Notes under the pieces: generated by a model
Databases searched by the model: none
The model's input: only the letters and a program-made list of their open reading frames with translations
What the model was told of the DNA's origin: nothing
Position numbers and translations under genes: made by a program
Source: Thiocapsa marina 5811
GTDB taxonomy: Bacteria > Pseudomonadota > Gammaproteobacteria > Chromatiales > Chromatiaceae
Reading direction: 5' to 3'
Assembly (NCBI RefSeq): GCF_000223985.1
Contig: NZ_AFWV01000001.1
Coordinates: 434,001-498,000 of the forward strand
Length of the DNA: 64,000 nt
Shown: positions 44,848 through 51,600 of the stretch, one piece after another
Layout: each line of letters begins with the position of its first letter
Position numbering within the stretch: position 1 is the stretch's first letter

Positions 44848-45052
44848 CCCACGCTTCCCCCTCAACTGGCTCCCACGCTTACCCCCATCTGGCTCCCACG
44901 CTCTGCGTGGGAGCCTCCTCGGGACGCTCCGCGTCCCTGCCGCCGTCGCTCGGCGAATCAATGATGGTCTTGCCGGATCCTTGGCCTCGCGACGCGGAGC
45001 GTCGGGGCTTCACTCCCACGCGGAGCGTGGGAGCGAGCCAGCCAAGTGAGCT
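44848..45052. repeat. REP cluster upstream of the RAYT gene
   Basis: Several copies of the GCTCCCACGCTCTGCGTGGGAGC hairpin class and the shorter GACGCTCCGCGTC class, in both orientations (for example 44896-44940 and 44994-45037). Similar pairs follow the gene at about 45655-45735. Confidence 0.85.
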
Positions 45053-45118
45053 TGTCGGCAGGTTACCGAGTGCGAAATGGCGGATGCCGAAGTCATCCGT
45101 ATCGTGTACATTCCGGCC

Positions 45119-45649
45119 ATGGGCCGCGACCGCTACCGTTTCCTCGAGCCAGACGCTCCGCACTTCCTGACGTGCACGGCAGTCAAATGGCTGCCGCTCT
45201 TCGCTCAACCCGCCAACGCACTGATCTTGATCGACTCCCTGCGGTTCCTGCAACACGAGCGGGGCCTCTTGATCCACGGCTACGTCATCATGGAGAACCA
45301 CTGCCACCTGATTGCCGGCGGACCCAGGCTCGCACGGTCGATCAGCAGCTTCAAGTCCTTCACCGCTCGACAGATGGTCGATCGGATGCGCGAGCGGAAC
45401 TCTCCGGCGCTTTCGCTTTTAGTCTGGTACCGGGGCCGGCACAAGCGCGATCGCGAGCACCAAGTGTGGCAGGAGGGATCGCACCCCGAGCAGATCGAGG
45501 GCGAAACCATGATGCGGCATAAGCTCGAATACATTCACAACAACCCGGTGAAACGGGGTTATGTCGATGACCCCCTGTGTTGGCGATACTCCAGCGCGCG
45601 AAACTACGAAGGGTTGGAGGGTTTGCTTGACGTGGTGACGGATTGGTAG
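45119..45649 (+). CDS. REP-associated tyrosine transposase (RAYT)
   Basis: Y1/HUH-type transposase of the RAYT group, 176 residues from ATG 45119 (an in-frame ATG also exists at 45077). It starts MGRDRYRFLEPDAPHFLTCT, has the HUH-like metal motif in VIMENHCHLIAGG, the catalytic-tyrosine helix region SFKSFTARQMVDRM and the RAYT-typical HNNPVKRGYVDDPLCWRYSS. RAYTs are single-copy chromosomal genes that recognise and spread REP hairpins preceded by a GTAG or GGAG tetranucleotide. REP pairs flank it on both sides and recur across the right half of the window, which supports the assignment. Confidence 0.9.
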   Translation: MGRDRYRFLEPDAPHFLTCTAVKWLPLFAQPANALILIDSLRFLQHERGLLIHGYVIMENHCHLIAGGPRLARSISSFKSFTARQMVDRMRERNSPALSLLVWYRGRHKRDREHQVWQEGSHPEQIEGETMMRHKLEYIHNNPVKRGYVDDPLCWRYSSARNYEGLEGLLDVVTDW

Positions 45650-45651
45650 TG

Positions 45652-45735
45652 CCACGCGACGCAGCGCGTCGGGGCGACACTCCCACGCGGAGCGTGGGAG
45701 CGAGTTCCGGGGCTCTGCGTAGGAGCGAGTTGGGG
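45652..45735. repeat. REP pair downstream of the RAYT gene
   Basis: GACGCAGCGCGTCGGGGCG followed by CTCCCACGCGGAGCGTGGGAG, in inverted order relative to the upstream cluster. Part of the REP-RAYT unit. Confidence 0.8.
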
Positions 45736-45776
45736 AACGGGCGAGCGTGGGGCCTCTCAGCTGCTCGCGGCCGGGA

Positions 45777-46886
45777 TCATGGAGCGGTAAGCAGCGTTTC
45801 AAGCGCCGAGACGATGCGCTCGCCGGTGTGGCCGTCCCACAGCTCGGGGATCTCGCCGGTCTGCCAATCACCTGCAAACAGCCGATCCAGTGCCGGACCG
45901 AGCTTCGCGGGGTCGGTGCCGATCAGTGCGTTGGTGCCGATGCTGACCGTCTCGGGTCGCTCGGTGGTATCGCGCAGCGTCATGCAAGGCACGCCCATGA
46001 CCGTCGTCTCTTCCGTGATGCCACCGGAGTCCGTGATCACCGCCTTGGCGTGCTTCACCAGATAGTTGAACTCCAGATAAGGCTGTGGCTCGACCAGATG
46101 CAGGCTCGCCGGCAAGTGCGCCAGCTCCGACAAGGTCTTGGCGGTGCGTGGATGCACGGGGAAGATGACGGGGAGACCACGCGTCCCCTCGGCGATCGCC
46201 GCCAGCATCCGGGCCAGCGCATCACCCTCGTCGACGTTCGCCGGGCGATGCAGGGTCACCACGAAATACTCGCCCGCCTGCAACCGGAGCTCGTCCCAGA
46301 AAGCGGGCGGACGTAGCCGCTCCAGGTTGGTCAAGAGGGTGTCGATCATGGTGTTGCCGACGAAGAGGATCCGCTCATCCCCGACCCCGGCCTTGCGCAG
46401 ATTCGTGTTCGCGAACTCGCTCGTGGTGAAGAACCAATTGGTGATGGCGTCCGTCACCATCCGGTTGATCTCCTCCGGCATGGTCCAGTCGCCGGAGCGA
46501 ATGCCGCCCTCCACATGCGCCACCGGCACGCACAGCTTCTGCGCCGCAATCGCGCAGGCCATGGTCGAGGTCACGTCCCCCACCACCAGGCAAAGATCGG
46601 AGCCTGCATCGAGCAGCAACCGCTCGTAACGGGTCATGATCGCCGCCGTCTGCTCGGCCTGAGTTCCGGACCCGACCTCCAGATTCACATCCGGCGCCGG
46701 GATGCAGAGCTGCTCAAAAAAAGCCCCCGACAGGCGGGGGTCATAGTGTTGGCCGGTATGCACCAGGCGGTACCGCAGCGGACCGCCCGCCGCTTCTCGC
46801 GCCTGTAGCGCCTTGATAATCGGCGCCACCTTCATGAAGTTTGGCCGCGCGCCGGCGATGATGTCGATCCGCTTCGTTCCAGGCAT
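45777..46886 (-). CDS. wecB: UDP-N-acetylglucosamine 2-epimerase (non-hydrolysing)
   Basis: Cytoplasmic enzyme of about 369 residues interconverting UDP-GlcNAc and UDP-ManNAc. ATG 46886 (MPGTKRIDIIAGARPNFMKV) is preferred, with an alternative 9 nt upstream. Signature motifs: GARPNFMKVAPI, YRLVHTGQHYDPRLSGAFFE, VPVAHVEGGIRSGDWTMPEE, FVVTLHRPANVD, VITDSGGITEETTVMGVPCM and LRDTTERPETV. All active-site regions are intact. It supplies ManNAc precursors for the surface glycan. Confidence 0.95.
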   Translation of the reverse strand: MPGTKRIDIIAGARPNFMKVAPIIKALQAREAAGGPLRYRLVHTGQHYDPRLSGAFFEQLCIPAPDVNLEVGSGTQAEQTAAIMTRYERLLLDAGSDLCLVVGDVTSTMACAIAAQKLCVPVAHVEGGIRSGDWTMPEEINRMVTDAITNWFFTTSEFANTNLRKAGVGDERILFVGNTMIDTLLTNLERLRPPAFWDELRLQAGEYFVVTLHRPANVDEGDALARMLAAIAEGTRGLPVIFPVHPRTAKTLSELAHLPASLHLVEPQPYLEFNYLVKHAKAVITDSGGITEETTVMGVPCMTLRDTTERPETVSIGTNALIGTDPAKLGPALDRLFAGDWQTGEIPELWDGHTGERIVSALETLLTAP

Positions 46887-46913
46887 TACATCCACTCCGC
46901 TTAATTCGCGCCT

Positions 46914-47009
46914 CTATTCCCGGTCGCCCTTCAGAACATGCATTGCACCGTGGATAACGGCAATGACATCAATTTGATCCGATTTGATGTGATATATATT
47001 CAGGTAATC
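46914..47009 (-). pseudogene. RelE/ParE-like toxin, 3' fragment
   Basis: The last 31 codons, DYLNIYHIKSDQIDVIAVIH followed by GAMHVLKGDRE, match the C-terminus of RelE/ParE toxins (the IYHI...VIAVIHGAR pattern). The first two thirds are missing; the fragment overlaps, in another frame, the end of the antitoxin gene. An internal deletion has fused the two genes. Confidence 0.7.
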
Positions 47010-47184
47010 CGTATTTTCTTCTGATCTCGCCAACATCCTTCGTTCTTCCTGCGTTGCTATCCTCGACCCCTTGCTCAATCGCTTCTCGAACGTAGATTTC
47101 ATACATCAAGTCTTCCCAAGTTGCATTGCTGGGAAGCCGATCAATCAGCTTGTAAGCATCTGCCTTGTTGAGTATCGCAGACAT
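46969..47184 (-). CDS. Antitoxin with deletion-altered C-terminus
   Basis: Antitoxin-like protein of 71 residues starting at ATG 47184 behind a GAGG ribosome-binding site: MSAILNKADAYKLIDRLPSN, ATWEDLMYEIYVREAIEQGV. This is a common antitoxin of RelE/ParE-type pairs. The last residues (EYISHQIGSN) are read out of frame from toxin sequence because of a deletion, so the partner toxin is gone (remnant at 46914-47009). Confidence 0.7.
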   Translation of the reverse strand: MSAILNKADAYKLIDRLPSNATWEDLMYEIYVREAIEQGVEDSNAGRTKDVGEIRRKYGLPEYISHQIGSN

Positions 47185-47245
47185 CTTCAACCTCGAACTA
47201 GATGAAAAACCGGAGGAACAAGATAAGCGTCCGGTGTGAAGTCAC

Positions 47246-47707
47246 TCACTGTCCGTCTCCAGTAAATAATGGAACTTGAAGCGTCGGTAGACGTGCCTTT
47301 CCGATCAGATCGAAGACATGTTGCCGCCAAAAAGGCCAAACATTGTGAACCGCATTAAAATCCGAAAATGCCCTAAGTGCATCCTGCGAGATTGGGCAGA
47401 TCATGTCGTAGACAACAAAGTAGTCGGCTTCAATACCGAAATAAACCTTTGGATCTTGATCAGTTACACAATCAACGACCCGTTCGCCAAGCGAAACCAT
47501 GACGTGAAGCTCACGCGTGGAGCTCCCTGCGCGATCCTGTTCTTCAACACTGAAGCGAACCCCGCGCTTGTGCTGTTGGAGTGCTTCGACTTCGTCCTGC
47601 GCCGGCATCACGTCCCCACGAAACAGACGCGATTCGTATAAGACGATGTCTCGCAAGCGCAAACCGGCGATTGCTTCGTTGATCGGGTTCTCGGCTTCAG
47701 ATTTCAC
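47246..47707 (-). CDS. SecB-like chaperone of an MqsRA-type system
   Basis: Protein of 153 residues. GTG 47707 is chosen because it overlaps the mqsA stop (GTGA); the longer open frame upstream lies inside mqsA. It has an N-terminal NPINEAIAGLRLRDIVLYES, alternating beta strands (ELHVMVSLGERVVDCVTDQD) and the SecB-like ending NVWPFWRQHVFDLIGKARLP followed by TLQVPLFTG, comparable to the PYxR...L...GFPPL end of SecB. In tripartite toxin-antitoxin-chaperone systems this protein folds the antitoxin. The fold call is by pattern only. Confidence 0.72.
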   Translation of the reverse strand: MKSEAENPINEAIAGLRLRDIVLYESRLFRGDVMPAQDEVEALQQHKRGVRFSVEEQDRAGSSTRELHVMVSLGERVVDCVTDQDPKVYFGIEADYFVVYDMICPISQDALRAFSDFNAVHNVWPFWRQHVFDLIGKARLPTLQVPLFTGDGQ

Positions 47708-48270
47708 GCCGCATGCGCCCGTTTCCATTGGTCGATCTCGACAACCGTCGCGAGGTCTCCTCGCACAGTTGTTCCGCGCGATATCCCGGCGATCCAAACG
47801 CGATTGCCGTCGACATACTCACTATCGCTATTGACCGGTATCAGACCCTGAAGCTGTTCAGTGTCTTTCAAATCGGCCATCAACTGTGGATATCGACCGA
47901 CGAGTCGCAGCAGCCGATCCATCGCAGCACTCTGAACGACCTGCCCACGCTCGTACTTCGAAAAGGCGTTGGCGCCACCTCCAAAAAGCTCCGATGCCTC
48001 CTTCTGTGTCAGCCCTAGACGGTCGCGCAGCGCACGAATCTCTTCACCGGTCAGAAGACCATCCGCTCGCCGCCGCGCATCCAAAATGCGAGCGTGATTC
48101 CGACGGATCTGATCATCGAAGATCGGGTCCGCTCCGCAACATTCGCATTCATAGCCTTCCAAGCCGCTGACGTGCAGCTCGGCCCCATGGTGCTGGAATG
48201 TCTCGCTGTAGGTCACGGGTGTCAGCGTTCCCCGTTCACACATCGGACAAGTCAGATCTTTGTGGGACAT
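47704..48270 (-). CDS. mqsA: MqsA-type antitoxin with C-terminal extension
   Basis: Antitoxin of 188 residues. The N-terminal zinc domain has CPMCERGTLTPV and YECECCGADPIFDDQI (CxxC...CxxC-type); the XRE-HTH has the MqsA hallmark LTQKEASELFGGGANAFSKY. E. coli MqsA is about 131 residues; this one has about 50 more (LQGLIPVNSDSEYVDGNRVW onward to WKRAHAA), in the position where chaperone-addicted antitoxins carry the chaperone-binding segment. It overlaps mqsR by 1 nt and the SecB-like gene by 4 nt. Confidence 0.9.
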   Translation of the reverse strand: MSHKDLTCPMCERGTLTPVTYSETFQHHGAELHVSGLEGYECECCGADPIFDDQIRRNHARILDARRRADGLLTGEEIRALRDRLGLTQKEASELFGGGANAFSKYERGQVVQSAAMDRLLRLVGRYPQLMADLKDTEQLQGLIPVNSDSEYVDGNRVWIAGISRGTTVRGDLATVVEIDQWKRAHAA

Positions 48271-48614
48271 TAGCGTTCTCGGTGAAACGAAGCGAGGTTC
48301 ACAACAACGCAGTCGCGATCGAGTTTCAGTTTCACGTAAAGGTCATCAACGACGCCGGTCGGACCGGAATACGGCACCAGATAGACATCGAACCAGGGTC
48401 CAGCAGCCCCATAGCGTTCGGCGTGCTTAAAATGGCAGTCGTTCAGCAACTGTAAACATCGGTGAACGTCCTCGGGTGCATAGCCGAGGTTCTCCACGTC
48501 TTGCTGCACTCTACGACTGAGGTAGTGGACGCACCCTTGCTTCGCGAGCTCACAAACCCGGGAAACGGAGTACTCCGCGATTGCTCGACGCTCAGCATCT
48601 GGACTTCTAACCAT
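48270..48614 (-). CDS. mqsR: MqsR-type mRNA interferase toxin
   Basis: Toxin of 114 residues, MqsR family (RelE-like fold ribonuclease, GCU-specific in E. coli). The C-terminal half is diagnostic: NDCHFKHAERY, PWFDVYLVPYSG and LYVKLKLDRDCVVVNLASFH, parallel to the WQDVY...VYLKI...LIVSFKEK pattern. First gene of a probable toxin-antitoxin-chaperone operon. The start ATG 48614 lies inside a palindrome that probably is the MqsA operator. Confidence 0.9.
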   Translation of the reverse strand: MVRSPDAERRAIAEYSVSRVCELAKQGCVHYLSRRVQQDVENLGYAPEDVHRCLQLLNDCHFKHAERYGAAGPWFDVYLVPYSGPTGVVDDLYVKLKLDRDCVVVNLASFHRER

Positions 48615-48621
48615 TATGGTT
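48609..48621. promoter_or_regulatory. Likely MqsA operator overlapping the mqsR start
   Basis: Perfect palindrome AACCATTATGGTT. MqsA of E. coli binds AACCT(N)AGGTT-type palindromes. The start codon of mqsR is inside it. Further half-sites AACCAT (48698-48703) and ATGGTT (48719-48724) lie upstream. Confidence 0.65.
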
Positions 48622-48766
48622 AGTCAGATCGAGAAAAGCAACCCGCCAGCGACCTCTCAGGGACATCCCTACCCGTCCAGTCATAAGTCTTCTAAAAAAC
48701 CATAAAAAGTGAGCAGCAATGGTTTGGTGTGTCGTCGGGACGCGGTACTTGGGAAGAACTTACAAA

Positions 48767-49366
48767 CTATGCGGTCTCCGCCATCTCGATCGCCACCCGA
48801 CTCACCTCCAAAATCTCCTCCAGCGGAATCGGCGCCGGCCCGCCGCTGCGCAGCGCTTCCACGAAGGCGGCGGCGCAGGCGCGCTGTCCCTTGTCCTGGC
48901 GCCAGAGGTTCATGGACTTGAAGCCGGGCCAGCCGAAGCCGACGAGGCGACGGAAGTTATCCAGTTGCAGCACCCGCCCGGCGGCGAAGACCTCGAGCCG
49001 CTCTTTCGAAAACGCCTTGCTGCCGTTGGCGAGGTCATGCACGGTGCCGAGCGAGCCGTCGGAAAAGCTCTGGCTGATGCAGACTGAATTACCGATTGCC
49101 GAGTCCATCGTCAGCGCCTCGGCGCGCGCGATCGGTGCGTCGGCGAGAAACCGCAGCAGATCGGTGAAGTCGCAGGCTTCGCCGATGATGCGCCCGCCGC
49201 CGACCGCCGGATCCTACGTGCAGCGATCCGCCGGGATCGCCCCCCGCATTCACCGTCATCACGAACGCCTTCGGCCCGATCACACCCGCCAACAGCGCCT
49301 TGATCTTCTGCACCTGCGGCGCGAATCGGCGATTGAAGCCGACCATTAGGAGAGGCACTGAGGCAC
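48767..49366 (-). pseudogene. Partial duplicate of the two-domain oxidoreductase 3' end
   Basis: About 600 nt roughly 95% identical to the 3' end of the gene at 51601-54099, same strand. It starts with part of the octamer-repeat block (PQCLSASVP), then VGFNRRFAPQVQKIKALLAG. One extra C in a C run near 49240 shifts the frame and CAG has become TAG near 49215. The rest is open to the stop at 48767. It forms the left half of a direct repeat bracketing 49.4-51.6 kb. Confidence 0.88.
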
Positions 49367-49546
49367 TGAGGCACTGAGGCATTAAGGACTCACCGCGACT
49401 GCGACAGGTTTAATCCTTCAACCTGGTGCGAGAGTCTCCGGAAATCTCCTCAGGTCCCAACGCAATCCTCGACCGACCGATAAAAAAAATGATGTGACTC
49501 GCCAGGGGATTGAGGTCGGATTCAGCGAGGGGATGCAGGGGGCATG

Positions 49547-49990
49547 TCAGGCATCTCCAGGCAACCAATCGTCCTCCAGCAAATGATCCGGCACGTAAGG
49601 CAACGCCTCGGGGAAGTGCGCCGGCGACAATCCAGTTTCCTTGCTCGCCAATGTCGCGCCATCTCGATAGGCGGACGCGGCAGCCTCTGCGAACAGAGGC
49701 TTGAGGCTGGGAGAGTCCTGAAGCAGGTCGCGTATGCGTAGCCTTTGCTCCAGGATGGAACCTCGCCAGGAACTGGACCGATGCGCTGGCTGGTACTGCC
49801 ATTTGAGCAGATGCCCCAGCAGAATTTTCAGCCGACTGATCAACTCCTGGCGATCACGACGCCCCATCGTTTCCAGCTCCTCGACTAAATGCTCGATGTC
49901 CAACTCCTGGAATCGACGTTGCCGGAGCAGCTCCGCGGTCTGTTGTGTCCAGGCATGAATGTCGTGCTCGTAAAGATTGGTCATCGTCAT
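49547..49990 (-). CDS. DUF29-family protein
   Basis: Protein of 147 residues with the DUF29 pattern: NLYEHDIHAWTQQTAELLRQ, RRFQELDIEHLVEELETMGR, and RDRQELISRLKILLGHLLKW, then YQPAHRSSSWRGSILEQRLR. All-helical and soluble; function of the family is not established, though it is abundant in phototrophs and cyanobacteria and often sits near mobile elements. ATG 49990 or 49984 are both possible starts. Confidence 0.88.
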   Translation of the reverse strand: MTMTNLYEHDIHAWTQQTAELLRQRRFQELDIEHLVEELETMGRRDRQELISRLKILLGHLLKWQYQPAHRSSSWRGSILEQRLRIRDLLQDSPSLKPLFAEAAASAYRDGATLASKETGLSPAHFPEALPYVPDHLLEDDWLPGDA

Positions 49991-50011
49991 TCAGCAATCC
50001 TCGTCGTGTCG

Positions 50012-50071
50012 GCTCCCCTCGTTCCCCTCGTTCCCCTCGTTCCCCTCGTTCCCCTCGTTCCCCTCGTTCCC
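50012..50071. repeat. 9-bp tandem repeat CGTTCCCCT
   Basis: About six and a half perfect head-to-tail copies of CGTTCCCCT immediately upstream of the DUF29 gene. A likely variable-number tandem repeat. Confidence 0.92.
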
Positions 50072-50278
50072 AAGCTTCGCTTGGTACCGCTGTCCGCAAA
50101 GCCTCGCTTTGCGAATCCCGCGCCACCTCATCAGACATCGCTCGGGCACGTGAAGCAAGCGAGAATCACGGCAACGCAGTCGCGATCGAACTTCACCTTC
50201 CGCTGGTTCGCTCTAGCATGGCACGGGCTCGATGCGCCAAAGATGCGACCGTTTCATCTTAGCCCTTCAGCGTCTCGA

Positions 50279-50710
50279 TCAATCGCTTCTCGCGCCTCTG
50301 ATGCGCAAGGGACGACCAATCAACTCAGCGCCGTCCACCTCGGCAACCACGCGCAAAACCGTTTCCTCATCCACCTGAAATGGAGACAGGACCACAACCA
50401 ACGCGATCCGAAGCAGTTGTTCTTCGGGTACCTCTTCAGGGTTGGTGCTCCTGACTTCTTCAGACGGCGGCAGTAATCCATCCGACTCCAGCAGACAGTG
50501 GTCACCCTGCATAATCCTGATTCGCGCCGAAGTAACATCATCACTTTTCGGCAGGATCAGCGTTGAAACCAAGCAAAGCTTGGGGAGTACCACCGGAAGC
50601 GCTTCGGCAACAATAAGATCGCCAAGATAAACGCCGATGAAGCTCTGCTTGTTGCCGATTTCCTGGCGAACGTCATCGCAGTAAATAACCTCAAGCTGAC
50701 GTCCGGTCAT
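50279..50710 (-). CDS. DUF6941-like protein, third gene of a toxin-antitoxin operon
   Basis: Protein of 143 residues, resembling DUF6941: LEVIYCDDVRQEIGNKQSFI and VYLGDLIVAEALPVVLPKL followed by strand-rich sequence and LLRIALVVVLSPFQVDEETV. Probably an all-beta cytoplasmic protein. Its ATG overlaps the stop of the XRE antitoxin by 4 nt (ATGA), so it is translated with the antitoxin. A third gene in this position is a chaperone in some systems, but this one shows no SecB pattern. Function unknown. Confidence 0.65.
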   Translation of the reverse strand: MTGRQLEVIYCDDVRQEIGNKQSFIGVYLGDLIVAEALPVVLPKLCLVSTLILPKSDDVTSARIRIMQGDHCLLESDGLLPPSEEVRSTNPEEVPEEQLLRIALVVVLSPFQVDEETVLRVVAEVDGAELIGRPLRIRGARSD

Positions 50711-51186
50711 GACTGCTTCTCGCGCTTGGCGGCAACAGCATCGGAAATGGTATTGAGGTCCACGGAAAGCGCATCCGCAAGCTTTCGTGCAGTCGAGAGT
50801 AGCGGATCGTCCAACCCGGCCTCGATGCGCGACAATCGCGACTGCGACGTCCCGATCCGTTGTGCCAACTCTTTCTGAGAGAGCCCCTCACGCATCCGCA
50901 GTGCCGCCAATGACCCATCGGGATATAACGTTTTTGCCAAGCGCCCGCGTGCGTTTGCCAGCGCCCTCGAACGCTTCGGATTCGTTTCAGCCTCGGCCAA
51001 CCGCTCCTCGATCGATCGGTAACCTGAAGGCTGAGGTGGATGAACGAACGAGGCTTCCAAACGCATGAAGCTCTTGTCCGATGCTGTCGTTGGATCCCCG
51101 CTGATGATTCGACGGACAAACTCAGGGGATTCCAAGCGCTTGGTAGGAGTTGACGATTCGCTGAGTGAAGTGGTGTTTGGGGTCAT
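50707..51186 (-). CDS. XRE-family antitoxin
   Basis: Antitoxin-like protein of 159 residues. The C-terminal HTH is clear: ALRMREGLSQKELAQRIGTS, QSRLSRIEAGLDDPLLSTAR. An N-terminal extension of about 90 residues (FVRRIISGDPTTASDKSFMR, ...) is unlike standard HigA. ATG 51186 (MTPNTTSLSESSTPTKRLES) is chosen, which overlaps the toxin gene by 65 nt; a start further downstream is possible. Coupled by ATGA to the DUF6941-like gene. Confidence 0.72.
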   Translation of the reverse strand: MTPNTTSLSESSTPTKRLESPEFVRRIISGDPTTASDKSFMRLEASFVHPPQPSGYRSIEERLAEAETNPKRSRALANARGRLAKTLYPDGSLAALRMREGLSQKELAQRIGTSQSRLSRIEAGLDDPLLSTARKLADALSVDLNTISDAVAAKREKQS

Positions 51187-51544
51187 AGTCAAAATCCCTC
51201 GGCACGATGCCCAGGATGTAATAGCGCCGTTGCTTGCCATGAAAAGCGTAGATGACGCGATAAGACGCCGCGTCGCCCGCAAAGCCGAACAACCGAAGCC
51301 GCCAAAGACCATAGTGTTTCCACAGGCTCTCCCAGCGACGCACCTCGAAGTCGAACCCCGCATCATAGCTGCGGTATCGATTTTCCAAGAGGTGATCAAG
51401 TACCGTCTGCGAGGACGCCGCTTCCTCCAGAAAGACGTCGATACCCGCGGCTCCTTTCTCGTCGACCTCATACAGCGCCTCGAGATCTTTTTCAGCATCC
51501 TCATGGATGCTCATGCTGTAGGCGCTGACCCGAGAGTATTTCAT
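51122..51544 (-). CDS. RelE/HigB-like toxin
   Basis: Toxin-like protein of 140 residues: MSIHEDAEKDLEALYEVDEK near the start, then LWKHYGLWRLRLFGFAGDAA, SYRVIYAFHGKQRRYYILGI and VPRDFDYDPKHHFTQRIV, the strand order of RelE/HigB ribonucleases (WRLRL...YRVIYAFHGKQR). First gene of a three-gene operon with an XRE antitoxin and a DUF6941-like protein. The start is ATG 51544, with an alternative ATG at 51514. Confidence 0.78.
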   Translation of the reverse strand: MKYSRVSAYSMSIHEDAEKDLEALYEVDEKGAAGIDVFLEEAASSQTVLDHLLENRYRSYDAGFDFEVRRWESLWKHYGLWRLRLFGFAGDAASYRVIYAFHGKQRRYYILGIVPRDFDYDPKHHFTQRIVNSYQALGIP

Positions 51545-51600
51545 ACCGTCCTCGGTATGGCTATGTGGTTTTTCATGTTCCTTCGCAAGCGTGCTGGCGC

